Assembly: GCF_014207355.1 (NCBI RefSeq)
Contig: NZ_JACHEF010000005.1
Location: 310,001 to 374,000, forward strand
DNA: 64,000 nucleotides
Origin: Mesorhizobium sangaii
GTDB lineage: Bacteria > Pseudomonadota > Alphaproteobacteria > Rhizobiales > Rhizobiaceae
Direction of reading: 5' to 3'
The position numbers and the translations under genes are program-made. Below the pieces are notes generated by a model. That model worked only from the letters and a program-made list of their open reading frames with translations. It was not told the DNA's origin and ran no database searches. Shown piece by piece: positions 1 through 8,138 of the stretch. How positions within the stretch are numbered: position 1 is the stretch's first letter; every line of letters begins with the position of its first letter.

Positions 1-55
1 ACACTTGGCAGGAAACGGGTGGCGAGGCCGGCTTTTGGCGGTTTCAATGCCGGCC

Positions 56-1198
56 ATGTTCATCACCCTGGCCAAAAATCTGAAATCCACGCCGCGGCCG
101 GTTGCCGACGATCCGCGCTGGGCGCGCATCGTTGCGCGCGACAAATCGGCCGACGGAGAATTCTGGTATTCGGTGGCGACGACCGGCGTCTATTGCCGGC
201 CCTCCTGCCCGTCACGGCGCGCCAATCCGAAGAACGTGCAATTGCACGACACGCTGGATAAGGCGCAGGCAACCGGCTTTCGCCCGTGTCGGCGCTGCAA
301 TCCGGACGGCCCATCGCTGGAGGCCGGCAACGCCGCGATGGTCGCCGATGCCTGCCGCAGGATCGAACGGAGCGAGGAGGAACCGTCGCTCGTCGAACTG
401 GCGGCCGCCGCCGGGCGCAGCCCCGGTTATTTCCACCGCGTCTTCAGGGCCGTCACCGGGCTGACGCCGAAGGACTATGCCGCCGCGCATCGCGCCGCCC
501 GCATCCGCCAGGGCCTTGAGGACGGTGCCAGCGTGACAGCGGCGATCTACGATGCCGGCTTCAATTCGAGCGGGCGCTTCTACGAGAAATCGACCAGCAT
601 GCTCGGCATGACGCCGACGCGCTATCGTGCCGGCGGCGCCTATGAAGAGATCCGCTTTGCCGTCGGCGAATCCTCGCTCGGCGCCATCCTGGTCGCATCG
701 AGCCAGAAAGGCGTCGCTTCGATCTTGCTCGGTGACGATCCGGACACGCTGGTGCGCGACCTGCAGGACCGTTTCCCCAAGGCGCGGCTGATCGGCGGCG
801 ACCGCGACTACGAGGCGCTCGTCGCCCGCGTCGTCGGCTTCGTGGAAGTGCCGGCGCTTGGCCTCGACCTGCCGCTCGACCTGCGCGGCACCGCGTTCCA
901 GCAGCGCGTCTGGCAGGCCCTGCAGGATATCCCGGTCGGCAGCACGGTTTCCTATGCCGAGATCGCAGAGCGCATCGGTGCGCCAAAGGCGACCCGCGCC
1001 ATCGCCGCCGCCTGCGCCGCCAACACGCTCGCCGTCGCCATTCCCTGCCACCGCGTGATCCGCAAGGACGGTGCCTTGTCGGGCTACGCCTGGGGAGCGG
1101 AGCGCAAACGCGCGCTGCTCGATCGCGAGGCGGCGCCCAGAGAATTGGGCTCTGTGAAGGCACCCGACATCGCCGCATACCGGTCTTCAAGGGCCTGA
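56..1198 (+). CDS. ada: Ada: bifunctional DNA repair methyltransferase and transcriptional activator
   Basis: Repairs alkylated DNA by moving methyl groups onto its own cysteines and, once methylated at the N-terminal site, activates adaptive-response genes. In order I see an Ada zinc domain (Cys47, Cys51, Cys78, Cys81 counted from the chosen start, in GVYCRPSCPSR and GFRPCRRC), an AraC-type helix-turn-helix region (about residues 95-195), and a C-terminal O6-alkylguanine transferase domain with the active-site motif IPCHRV. About 380 aa, somewhat longer than E. coli Ada. The frame is open to a TTG at 5, and ATGs lie at 47 and 56; 56 (MFITLAKN) brings the first Zn cysteine closest to the E. 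coli position, but 47 cannot be excluded. Two further alkylation-repair genes follow at 1591 and 2139 and are likely targets. Confidence 0.93.
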   Translation: MFITLAKNLKSTPRPVADDPRWARIVARDKSADGEFWYSVATTGVYCRPSCPSRRANPKNVQLHDTLDKAQATGFRPCRRCNPDGPSLEAGNAAMVADACRRIERSEEEPSLVELAAAAGRSPGYFHRVFRAVTGLTPKDYAAAHRAARIRQGLEDGASVTAAIYDAGFNSSGRFYEKSTSMLGMTPTRYRAGGAYEEIRFAVGESSLGAILVASSQKGVASILLGDDPDTLVRDLQDRFPKARLIGGDRDYEALVARVVGFVEVPALGLDLPLDLRGTAFQQRVWQALQDIPVGSTVSYAEIAERIGAPKATRAIAAACAANTLAVAIPCHRVIRKDGALSGYAWGAERKRALLDREAAPRELGSVKAPDIAAYRSSRA

Positions 1199-1219
1199 CG
1201 GCGGGAGGACCTGGCGACA

Positions 1220-1447
1220 ATGCGCGCGATGGCAAGGTCTCCCACCACCGATGCGAAGACCCGCAACGGCGCCACCGCCAGCCCACGCACCCAAGACGCG
1301 AAATCACTGGTGATGACCGCCATTGGTCAGATGGTCGATAACGGCAAAGCCGAGTGGAACCTGACCACGACCGGCGAGATCGAGCTGCGGCTCCTGACCG
1401 GTGAAGTGTTCCTGCTCGGCGAAATCTCCGTCACCCGCCTCGCGTGA
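1220..1447 (+). CDS. Small conserved-looking hypothetical protein
   Basis: 75-aa protein whose first 30 residues are rich in Ser, Thr and Arg, followed by a compact segment (IGQMVDNGKAEWNLTTTG then alternating hydrophobic residues ending in ISVTRLA) that looks like a small beta-rich domain. A GGGAGGA stretch lies about ten bases before the ATG; a second ATG three codons in is also possible. It sits between ada and the second methyltransferase gene on the same strand. I do not recognise a family and assign no function. Confidence 0.55.
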   Translation: MRAMARSPTTDAKTRNGATASPRTQDAKSLVMTAIGQMVDNGKAEWNLTTTGEIELRLLTGEVFLLGEISVTRLA

Positions 1448-1590
1448 CGAAGTGTGAACGGTTCAAAATCAGGGCTCTACGGTGACAACTGAATTCTTCT
1501 CAGGTGCGATTTGAATTTGAAAGCAAGCATCGGAGTGAGACACGGCCGAAACGCGACTAGGGTTCAGGCACAGACAAAGGAGTGAAGGCA

Positions 1591-2142
1591 ATGAACCTTA
1601 TGCAAACCCAAATGACCGCACCGACGGCGATGGCTGCCCTCGACACCATCGCCTATGCCATCGGCCAGTCCGCGATCGGCAAGATCCTAGCGGCGCGCAG
1701 CGATATCGGCGTCTGCGCCATCCTGATCGGCTCGGACGCCGACGCGCTGAAGCAGGACCTTGGCAATCGCTTCCCCAGTAAGATGCTGGTCGAAGATGAG
1801 ACCGCCTTGCGCGACGATCTCGCGGCGATAGCGCGCTTCGTCGAAACGCCTGGCGCCGGTCTCGACCTGCCGCTCGACTTGCGCCACGGCACGCCGTTCC
1901 AGCAGAGGGTGTGGGACGTGCTGCGCACCATCCCGTGCGGCGCCACCCTCACCTACACCGCCCTTGCCCGCCGCCTTGGCCAGCCCAATGGTGCCCGCGC
2001 CGTGGCCACGGCCTGCGCGGCCAACGCGATCGCGCTCGGCATTCCTTGCCACCGCGTTGTCCGCGCCGACGGCACGCTGTCCGGATACCGCTGGGGCATC
2101 GAGCGCAAGCGCGCCCTGCTCGACAAGGAGGCAATGCTATGA
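1591..2142 (+). CDS. Methylated-DNA--[protein]-cysteine S-methyltransferase (Ada C-terminal type)
   Basis: About 183-aa stand-alone O6-alkylguanine-DNA alkyltransferase. The motif GIPCHRVVRADG carries the acceptor cysteine, and the helix-turn-helix part (TLTYTALARRLGQP) that inserts into DNA is intact. It resembles the C-terminal half of the neighbouring Ada closely (LDLPLDLR and FQQRVW are shared), so the two are probably paralogues, one keeping the regulatory N-terminus. The start at 1591 is chosen because AAGGAG ends nine bases before that ATG; an in-frame GTG at 1582 lies too close to it. The stop overlaps the next start as ATGA, so the oxygenase is translationally coupled. Confidence 0.9.
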   Translation: MNLMQTQMTAPTAMAALDTIAYAIGQSAIGKILAARSDIGVCAILIGSDADALKQDLGNRFPSKMLVEDETALRDDLAAIARFVETPGAGLDLPLDLRHGTPFQQRVWDVLRTIPCGATLTYTALARRLGQPNGARAVATACAANAIALGIPCHRVVRADGTLSGYRWGIERKRALLDKEAML

Positions 2143-2882
2143 ACGCCCATGCCAAGGTTGCCGCTTCCGTGGTCGAGGCCGCAGAGACGCGCGTCGCCGC
2201 GTACGACTGGCCAGCCCTTGCCGCCGAGCTCGACGGCTTCGGCTGCGCGGTGATCGAAAAGCTGCTCTCGCCGCAGGAGTGTCGGCGGATCGCCGGCCTC
2301 TATCCCCATGAACAGCACTTCCGCAGCCACATCCACATGGCCAGGCACGGCTTCGGCAAAGGCGAGTACCGCTATTTCCGCTATCCCTTGCCCGACCTTC
2401 TGGGCGGCTTGCGCAGCGCGCTCTATCCCAGGCTGGCCGGCGTCGCCAATCAGTGGAACGAGCGCATGGGCCAAGCCATGCGCTATCCGGCTACGCATGC
2501 CGAGTTTCTCGAACAGTGCCATGCCGCCGGCCAGACGCGACCGACGCCACTGCTGTTGCAATATGTGCCGGGCGACTTCAACTGCCTGCACCAGGACCTC
2601 TATGGCGACCTGGCCTTCCCGCTGCAGGTGGCGATCCTGCTATCCGAGCCGGGCGAGGATTTCACCGGCGGCGAGTTCACGCTGACCGAACAGCGGCCGC
2701 GCATGCAAAGCCGGGTCGAAGTGGTGCCCTTGCGCCAGGGCGACGCGGTTGCCTTCGCCGTCCACAACCGGCCGGTGCAGGGAACCAAGGGCAACTACCG
2801 CGTCAATTTGCGCCACGGCGTCAGCCGCCTGCGCTCAGGCATGCGCCACACGGTCGGCATTATTTTTCACGACGCCAAGTGA
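2139..2882 (+). CDS. 2OG-Fe(II) oxygenase, adaptive-response associated
   Basis: 247-aa cytosolic protein of the 2-oxoglutarate/Fe(II) dioxygenase superfamily. The iron-binding HxD is visible in CLHQDLYGDLAFPLQ, the distal His lies in VNLRHGVSRL, and a following Arg could bind 2-oxoglutarate. It is not a canonical AlkB by sequence but belongs to the group of oxygenases that accompany ada and ogt genes. The start overlaps the methyltransferase stop by four bases (ATGA). Direct alkyl-base demethylation is an inference from the neighbours; protein or RNA hydroxylation is possible. Confidence 0.82.
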   Translation: MNAHAKVAASVVEAAETRVAAYDWPALAAELDGFGCAVIEKLLSPQECRRIAGLYPHEQHFRSHIHMARHGFGKGEYRYFRYPLPDLLGGLRSALYPRLAGVANQWNERMGQAMRYPATHAEFLEQCHAAGQTRPTPLLLQYVPGDFNCLHQDLYGDLAFPLQVAILLSEPGEDFTGGEFTLTEQRPRMQSRVEVVPLRQGDAVAFAVHNRPVQGTKGNYRVNLRHGVSRLRSGMRHTVGIIFHDAK

Positions 2883-2891
2883 GGCCGACTC

Positions 2892-2919
2892 CCCTTCTCC
2901 CCTTGTTGTGAGAGAAGGG
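2892..2919. terminator. Hairpin between convergent genes
   Basis: Inverted repeat CCCTTCTC (2892-2899) / GAGAAGGG (2912-2919) with a 12-base loop, in the short gap between the oxygenase gene (+) and the ECF sigma gene (-). Placement suggests a bidirectional terminator; no long T-tract follows. Confidence 0.45.
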
Positions 2920-2927
2920 AAGGCTCT

Positions 2928-3863
2928 TCATCCGGCGTCGGCGGATGCCATGTCCAGGATCCAAGGACACGCATAGTAGTCGCTGATACGGTCGATCACA
3001 CCACCGTCGGCATGGATCCGCACCAGATACGCCGGACGCCAGACTTCGCCATGCAGCCGGTCGACGACCAGCACGTTCTCCCCTTCGAACGCACCTGGCC
3101 GTATGCGCCAGGGCAGCTCGCTGCGCTCAAATTCGGCGAAATAGGGCGAACTGGAGAGCAAGCCATTGTAGCAGTCCGAAACGCGCAAACGGGCATCGGC
3201 GCTGGTCAGCGCCCGCACCCCGTCCCAGTCTCGTTTGTTGAACAATTCGACATAGCGCTCGAGCAGCCGCGCCAGCTCGGCATCGTGTGCCGGTGCCGCG
3301 ACCGGCTGCGCCGGCAAGACGGCGAGCTTGGCGCGACCGCGGTTGAGCGCCGACTTGACGCCGCCTGATGTCGAGCCGACCAGATCGGCGATCTCCTCAA
3401 GCGAATGGTCGAAGACATCCTTGAGCAGCACGCAGGCGCGTTCCTTCGGCGGCAGATGCACGACCAACCGCTCGATGGCACGGCCGGCGCCGGGACCGGC
3501 GGGCTCAACAGGCAGCACGATCTCGTCGCCGGCATAGCCGGCCTCGGCTCGCTGCCGCGCGCGGCGGCTCCTGATGAAGTCGATGCAGCGGTTGTGGGCG
3601 ATGCGGAACAGCCAGGGCCGCAGCGCCTGCGCATCGTCGAGCAATTCGATCTTGCGATAGGCCTCGAACAGCACCTCCTGCATAATGTCCTCACCATCGA
3701 GGGCCGAACCGGTCATGCGCGCGCAGTACCGGTGCAGCTTGACGCGCAGATGCGAAACCGTCTCCAGGAACTCTTTGTAGCGCGGGTCGAACAGGCCTTC
3801 GGGGTCAAGCCGCGGCTGTATCCCTTGTGCCGGTGCAACGGATTTGCGGATCTGCTGGTTCAT
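2928..3863 (-). CDS. ECF-type RNA polymerase sigma factor with SnoaL-like C-terminal domain
   Basis: About 311 aa. Region 2 is clear (GEDIMQEVLFEAYRKIELL, then LRPWLFRIAHNRCIDFIR), followed by region 4 (LPPKERACVLLKDVFDHSLE with the helix-turn-helix IADLVGSTSGGVKSAL). The last ~110 residues (ELFNKRDWDGVRALTSADAR and onward) resemble SnoaL/NTF2-like tails found in several extended ECF groups, where the tail tunes sigma activity without a classical anti-sigma factor. No anti-sigma gene is adjacent. The frame is open to 4004, but the ATG at 3863 starts the recognisable protein and avoids overlap with the esterase gene upstream on the same strand. Confidence 0.86.
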   Translation of the reverse strand: MNQQIRKSVAPAQGIQPRLDPEGLFDPRYKEFLETVSHLRVKLHRYCARMTGSALDGEDIMQEVLFEAYRKIELLDDAQALRPWLFRIAHNRCIDFIRSRRARQRAEAGYAGDEIVLPVEPAGPGAGRAIERLVVHLPPKERACVLLKDVFDHSLEEIADLVGSTSGGVKSALNRGRAKLAVLPAQPVAAPAHDAELARLLERYVELFNKRDWDGVRALTSADARLRVSDCYNGLLSSSPYFAEFERSELPWRIRPGAFEGENVLVVDRLHGEVWRPAYLVRIHADGGVIDRISDYYACPWILDMASADAG

Positions 3864-3951
3864 CGCGGCATATCGGTCAGCGTCACCACACCATTGCGCA
3901 AGCGCTCCACTTCCACAAGCACGAAGCTCGATACGACCAGCCGGCGCATGC

Positions 3952-4917
3952 TCATGCCGCTCTGTCGCCTGCAGCCTTGTCGCGGGTGGCTTTGTCGTTG
4001 ACACCTGGCAAGCCCAGTCTCGGCCGCACCCAGGAGGCGAACCGGCCGATCGCGTCGTCGGCTTCCGGCGCCTTGCCGGCCATCATTTGGAAGGAATGCA
4101 GCATGCCTTCAAAGACGTCGAGCCGCGTCTCGACGCCGGCGAGCCTGGCGCGCTCGGCGAACATGCGGCTTTCATCGACCAGCGTCTCATCCCCGCCGGC
4201 CTGCAGGAAGACAGGCGGAAATCCGCTGAGGTCGGCATAGAGAGCACTGACCTCCGGATCGAGCCGGTCGCCATCGCCGATGAAGTTCGTCGCCAACCAG
4301 TCGACGGCAGCCTTGGCGAAAGCCGGGTCCTTGTCTCGGTTGGTCTCATAGCTGGCACCGGTCAGCGCCATGTCGAACCAGCCGGAGATGACCAGCGTCG
4401 CGGCAGGCAGCGGCCGGCCTTCCGCACGAAGGCGCTGCAGCACGCCGTAGGTCAGCACCGCGCCGCAGGAATCGCCGGCAAGCGCGATGTGCCTGGTGTC
4501 GAAGCCTTGCCCGGTGCGGTCGGTGAGCCAGTTCAAGGCGGTCATCGCCGCATTGAGCTGGGCGGGATGCTTCGCCCGATGCGCCAGCGGATAGTCGTAG
4601 AGCAACGCCCGGCAGCCGACGGCCTTGGCCAGATGCCCGACCAGCTTGCGGTGCGTGTAGATCGAGCCGCCGACGAAGCCGCCGCCATGCGCATAGAGCA
4701 GCACCCGCTGCTCGTCGGCGCTCTTCGGCACGATCCACATCGCCGGCACGCCGCCGGCATCGACCTCGATATAGTCGACGCCGCCGGGTTCGCCGGTCAG
4801 CGCCGTCCAATGCGTGTCGTTGTAGTCGATGATCGCTTGCGGGCTCGTCAGTTTGCCGGCATTGGCAGCCAGCGCCGCATAGTGGTTCCTGTTTGCCTCA
4901 CTCTGTATGCTCGCCAT
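3952..4917 (-). CDS. Alpha/beta hydrolase, HSL (family IV) esterase
   Basis: 321-aa carboxylesterase of the hormone-sensitive-lipase type. Diagnostic motifs are the oxyanion HGGG in LYAHGGGFVGGS, the nucleophile elbow GDSCGA, the acid in AGGDETLVDES and the catalytic His in FEGMLHSFQ. No signal peptide, so probably cytosolic, acting on short acyl esters. The start has GGGAG a few bases upstream. The ECF sigma gene follows on the same strand after about 88 bp, so they may share a transcript. The C-terminus has a charged Lys/Asp/Arg tail that is probably disordered. The natural substrate cannot be read from sequence. Confidence 0.9.
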   Translation of the reverse strand: MASIQSEANRNHYAALAANAGKLTSPQAIIDYNDTHWTALTGEPGGVDYIEVDAGGVPAMWIVPKSADEQRVLLYAHGGGFVGGSIYTHRKLVGHLAKAVGCRALLYDYPLAHRAKHPAQLNAAMTALNWLTDRTGQGFDTRHIALAGDSCGAVLTYGVLQRLRAEGRPLPAATLVISGWFDMALTGASYETNRDKDPAFAKAAVDWLATNFIGDGDRLDPEVSALYADLSGFPPVFLQAGGDETLVDESRMFAERARLAGVETRLDVFEGMLHSFQMMAGKAPEADDAIGRFASWVRPRLGLPGVNDKATRDKAAGDRAA

Positions 4918-5027
4918 GATGGTTCTCCCGGGGGCTGTGGATCGCGGGCCGCGCGACCTTCGAAGCCTAGGACGGACGAGCGGTCAGAAAGGATACGTGG
5001 CCGCGGATGATTTTTTCGCGGGCGCGG

Positions 5028-5909
5028 CTAGTGCTCGCCGCCAAACATCGCGGCATGACGCCGGGCGAATTCGACGAACGGCGTTGCCCGCACGCCAAAC
5101 ATCTCATGCGTCGCCAGATGCACCCGCGATTTCGGCCGCCGCAACCGCTCGGCCAGTTGTTCGTCCAGCGCATCGGCAAAGCCGGCTGAAATGCCGCCGG
5201 CCAGCAGATTGCGGCGCCGCACTTCATGGCTCACATTGACATAGCGAACCGGCTTGCCGATCGCTTGCGATATCCGTGCCGCGACATCGCACATCGTCAG
5301 CGCCTCGGGCCCGGTCATGTCGAGGCTTTCGCCTGCATGGCCGCCATCGCGCAGCAGCCGGAAGGCCACCTTGGCGATGTCCTCGACATCGACCGGCGAC
5401 AGCTCGGTGTCGCCGAGTGCGAGACGGAAGACGCCCTCGGCGGCAATGGTTGGCGCGTCGCGCAGATAGACCTGCATGAACTGGCTGGGGCGCAGATGCG
5501 TCCACGCCATGCCTGCCCCTTCGAGATAGCGCTCGATCTCCTCATGCATGCGCGTGAAGCGGAATTTCGTCGCGTCATAGCCGATGTTGGATTCCGCGCC
5601 GGAAAACTTCACAATATGGGCAACACCGGCCTGCTTGCAGGTGTCGATGAAGCGGCACTGCGTTTCCGTCATGTCCTCGGCGGCGGTCGAAATCATCAGC
5701 ACGCGATCAATGCCGTCGAGTGCAGCGCCCAGCGTTTCAGGCCGGCGCATGTCGCCCTCGACCAGTTGTATCCCGGCGAGTTCGTCGAGGCCCGCCGCCG
5801 AGGCCCTGGCCGGGTCCCGCACCAGCGCCCTTATCGCATGCTTCTGCCGCGCGAACTCGCGCACGATCGCCTTGCCGTTCAGGCCCGTGGCGCCTGTCAC
5901 CAGGATCAT
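5028..5909 (-). CDS. NmrA-like NAD(P)-binding SDR (atypical)
   Basis: 293 aa, Rossmann fold with the atypical-SDR dinucleotide motif VTGATGLNGKAIV at the extreme N-terminus and the NmrA-type second strand ALVRDPARASA. The classical Tyr-x-x-x-Lys catalytic pair is not obvious; members of this group often act as redox sensors or quinone reductases. GGAG lies about ten bases upstream of the ATG. Divergent or unlinked to neighbours; no operon partner is evident. Confidence 0.87.
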   Translation of the reverse strand: MILVTGATGLNGKAIVREFARQKHAIRALVRDPARASAAGLDELAGIQLVEGDMRRPETLGAALDGIDRVLMISTAAEDMTETQCRFIDTCKQAGVAHIVKFSGAESNIGYDATKFRFTRMHEEIERYLEGAGMAWTHLRPSQFMQVYLRDAPTIAAEGVFRLALGDTELSPVDVEDIAKVAFRLLRDGGHAGESLDMTGPEALTMCDVAARISQAIGKPVRYVNVSHEVRRRNLLAGGISAGFADALDEQLAERLRRPKSRVHLATHEMFGVRATPFVEFARRHAAMFGGEH

Positions 5910-6040
5910 GGTCTTGTCTCTCCGTTCAGGATTGATGCGCCCACCCTGCCGGCGACCGCAGCTTGAAGACGAAGAGACGCGGGCAAAGGATTCCGCCCAA
6001 ACATCTTTTTATCGGCGAGATGCCTTCGCCATGCCTCGGA

Positions 6041-6628
6041 TCACGCCGCCGGCGCATAGCGGTTGACCACCATGCCGCAGGCATAGGCTTTCGAGCCGAG
6101 CAGCCGCAGGGTCTTGAAACCGCCCTGGTCGAAGATCCGCCGTCCCGCGCCCAGCACTGCCGGGTTGACGAACAGCTGGAACTCGTCGACCAGCCCGGCA
6201 GCGATCAGCGCGGAGGCGAAACCGGCGCCGCCGAAGACGGCCATGTCGCCGCCCCCGCCCGCCTTCAGCGCCTTGACCTCGCGCGGCAGGTCGCCACTGG
6301 CCACCGTCGTGCGCTCCCATCGCGAGTCTTTGAGCTTGTCGCTCAGCACCACCTTTCGTGCTTCGACGATGCGCTGCGCAAAGGCGTAGAACGCATCGCG
6401 CGGAAATTTCTTCGCCGCATTGCCCCAATGGGTCAGGTACCCCTCTTCGGCCATCTTGCGGCTGAGCAGGATGGTGTCGATGCCGGCGAAGACAGCGTTG
6501 AAGTCCCGCTTCAGCTCCTCGTCCCAGGCACTCTCGTCGCCCCATTCCCAGAGCTGCCAGGGATGGTCCTCGTTGGCGCCGACAAAGCCGTCGACTGACA
6601 ACTGCATCTGCAGGATCAGTGTCCTCAT
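6041..6628 (-). CDS. Dihydrofolate-reductase family protein (RibD C-terminal domain)
   Basis: 195-aa NADPH-type reductase of the RibD-C/DHFR-like group. It begins with the typical first strand plus SVDGFVGANEDHP and contains GGAGFASALIAAGLVDEF, the strand-turn-helix of the cofactor site. GAGGAG lies seven bases before the ATG at 6628, whereas an in-frame ATG at 6634 is only a base away from it, so the shorter start is chosen. The gene is divergent from an HxlR regulator across a 113-bp gap with a twin operator, so it is probably the regulator's target. Substrate unknown. Confidence 0.86.
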   Translation of the reverse strand: MRTLILQMQLSVDGFVGANEDHPWQLWEWGDESAWDEELKRDFNAVFAGIDTILLSRKMAEEGYLTHWGNAAKKFPRDAFYAFAQRIVEARKVVLSDKLKDSRWERTTVASGDLPREVKALKAGGGGDMAVFGGAGFASALIAAGLVDEFQLFVNPAVLGAGRRIFDQGGFKTLRLLGSKAYACGMVVNRYAPAA

Positions 6629-6672
6629 CGTCATTCTCCTCGGTTTGTCAGGCGCTGGCGAATGGTTTACTT

Positions 6673-6737
6673 ATGGAACCATTTGACGCATTGCGCAGAA
6701 TGATGTCAATAGTAAAGTGATTTAAAAATGGAACCAT
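6673..6737. promoter_or_regulatory. Twin palindromic operator between RibD-like and hxlR-type genes
   Basis: Two exact copies of the palindrome-like decamer ATGGAACCAT at 6673-6682 and 6728-6737, 55 bp apart centre to centre. The first lies in a further inverted repeat (ATGGTT at 6662-6667 opposite AACCAT at 6677-6682). The second ends four bases before the hxlR-type start codon. Dimeric winged-helix HxlR proteins commonly bind such sites in their own divergent promoter; binding here is inferred. Confidence 0.6.
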
Positions 6738-6741
6738 AGAA

Positions 6742-7164
6742 ATGTCCACCAAGGGAAAGTCCGGCTGTCCGATCAACCTGTCGCTCGAACTGCTCGGTGA
6801 CCGCTGGACGCTGCTCATCATCCGCGACCTGATCTTCGCTGGAAAAAAGCATTTTCGGGAATTCCTGCACTCCGACGAAGGCATCTCCTCGCGCACGCTG
6901 GCCGAGCGGCTGCAGACGCTGCAGGACGAAGGCATCCTCACCCGCAGCGACGACCCGACACACGGGCTGAAAACGGTCTACAGGCTGACCGAGGCCGGCA
7001 TCGACCTGTTGCCCGTGCTGGCGACGCTCGGCGCCTGGGGCAGCAAGCACCGCAAGGCCGACGACAAGCTCGCCCGGAACGCCGAGGCTCTGGCGGCCGG
7101 CGGCGAGGTTGCGCTGGAGCAGATGAAGGCGGCGTTGCGGGCGGAGCATCTGGCGAAGACATGA
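6742..7164 (+). CDS. HxlR-family transcriptional regulator
   Basis: 140-aa winged-helix protein. It has the family hallmarks: an early Cys (SGCPINLSLELLGDRWTLLI), the recognition region FREFLHSDEGISSRTLAERLQ and the wing TYRLTEAG-like stretch (VYRLTEAGIDLLPVL). The conserved Cys suggests redox or electrophile sensing, as in HypR/QorR-type members. No clear Shine-Dalgarno is seen; the second operator copy occupies that position, so repressor binding could also block translation-proximal transcription. Divergent from the RibD-like reductase gene, its probable target. Confidence 0.9.
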   Translation: MSTKGKSGCPINLSLELLGDRWTLLIIRDLIFAGKKHFREFLHSDEGISSRTLAERLQTLQDEGILTRSDDPTHGLKTVYRLTEAGIDLLPVLATLGAWGSKHRKADDKLARNAEALAAGGEVALEQMKAALRAEHLAKT

Positions 7165-7214
7165 TCGCCAAAGCTCTGCCAAGGCAGGCGTTCCCTCGCG
7201 CCGATAAAGGACAA

Positions 7215-7929
7215 TCAGCAACCATCATACTCATCGTGAAGACGAACCCAATCGCCCAGCGTATGTGACGGCCCATTTTCATTGCGGCCGACCGGAGTCA
7301 GGTCGAGATAGCTATATGTCCCGATCAGGTTCTCGCCACCACGGCCCCGCACCTGGAAAGTGCAATAGATCTTGCCATCGTCATCTTTGTAGAAAACGGT
7401 GGTACCTCCGCGATCTCTGCCTGATATCGCGACCTCCTCGAAATTGAATAGCACCTTGCCCGAGTTGATCTGGTCCTCGGTGAACGATACTTGGAGGTCG
7501 AAATTGAAATCGCTTCCGAAAGACGACACCCAGTCAAACTGCCAATTCATCCGCGCCTTGAAGTCCAGTAGCTCGATGAGAGGAGCGCGCGAGCAGACGG
7601 CCAGGGAGACGTCGTGATGCATCAGATGCTGGTTGGCGGCGTCGATGTGGTCGCAAAGGAATGAACAGCCGGTGCACCGATAGTCCGCATTGGGCGGAAA
7701 CATGAAATGATAAATGATCAACTGGCTTCGGCCCTTGAAGAAGATCGGCCAGCGATTTCCTCCCCTGGGTCGTATCGAACTCGTAGGGCTTGTCGATCCG
7801 CAGCCACGGCAGTGCCCGCCGGTCCGCCGCGAGTTGTTGACGCTGGCGCGTAAACGCCTTTTCTTTCTCGAGATGGGCTTTGTGCGCTTCAAACCAATCC
7901 GTGTACGGCGCGACGATGTGGTCGGTCAT
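7215..7929 (-). pseudogene. DUF899 (thioredoxin-like) family gene, frameshifted
   Basis: Two overlapping frames together encode one DUF899 protein. The N-terminal ~65 residues (from the ATG at 7929, well placed behind GGAGG) end in KSLADLLQG; the remainder continues in another frame from FKGRSQLIIYHFMFPP through CTGCSFLCDHID to the stop at 7215. Comparison with the intact paralogue at 44507 (DLFEGRRQLIVY) suggests one extra base around 7737-7743. Because the rest of the second frame is free of stops, the lesion is recent or a sequencing error. The family has a thioredoxin-like fold with a CxxC-like motif; function is uncharacterised. Confidence 0.8.
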
Positions 7930-8090
7930 GTCGTCCTCCTTCCGCTCTCTGGCGCGTGCTGACAGTCTCGTTGCCTGTCTTTAAGACGTTGTTGAAAATC
8001 GCGATCCGACGTCACCTGTGCAATTTGTGCTGACGAACGCGGCTGATAGCACCGGACGCCGACATTCTGCTTGACAGTCGTGCGTGCTTT

Positions 8091-8105
8091 GTTCTCTATA
8101 TGTTC
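8091..8105 (+). promoter_or_regulatory. LexA (SOS) box upstream of dinB
   Basis: GTTC at 8091-8094 and GTTC at 8102-8105 separated by exactly seven bases (TCTATAT): the direct-repeat SOS box of Alphaproteobacteria. It lies 34-48 bp before the chosen dinB start, where LexA would occlude the promoter. Confidence 0.85.
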
Positions 8106-8138
8106 CGGTCTATCAGCAACTGCGGATGTGCGGTCGGG

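Noticed and set aside
561..1307. Long Arg-rich minus-strand frame opposite ada
   Set aside because: Antisense of a well-supported gene; Arg/Pro/Ser-rich composition is the usual high-GC shadow.
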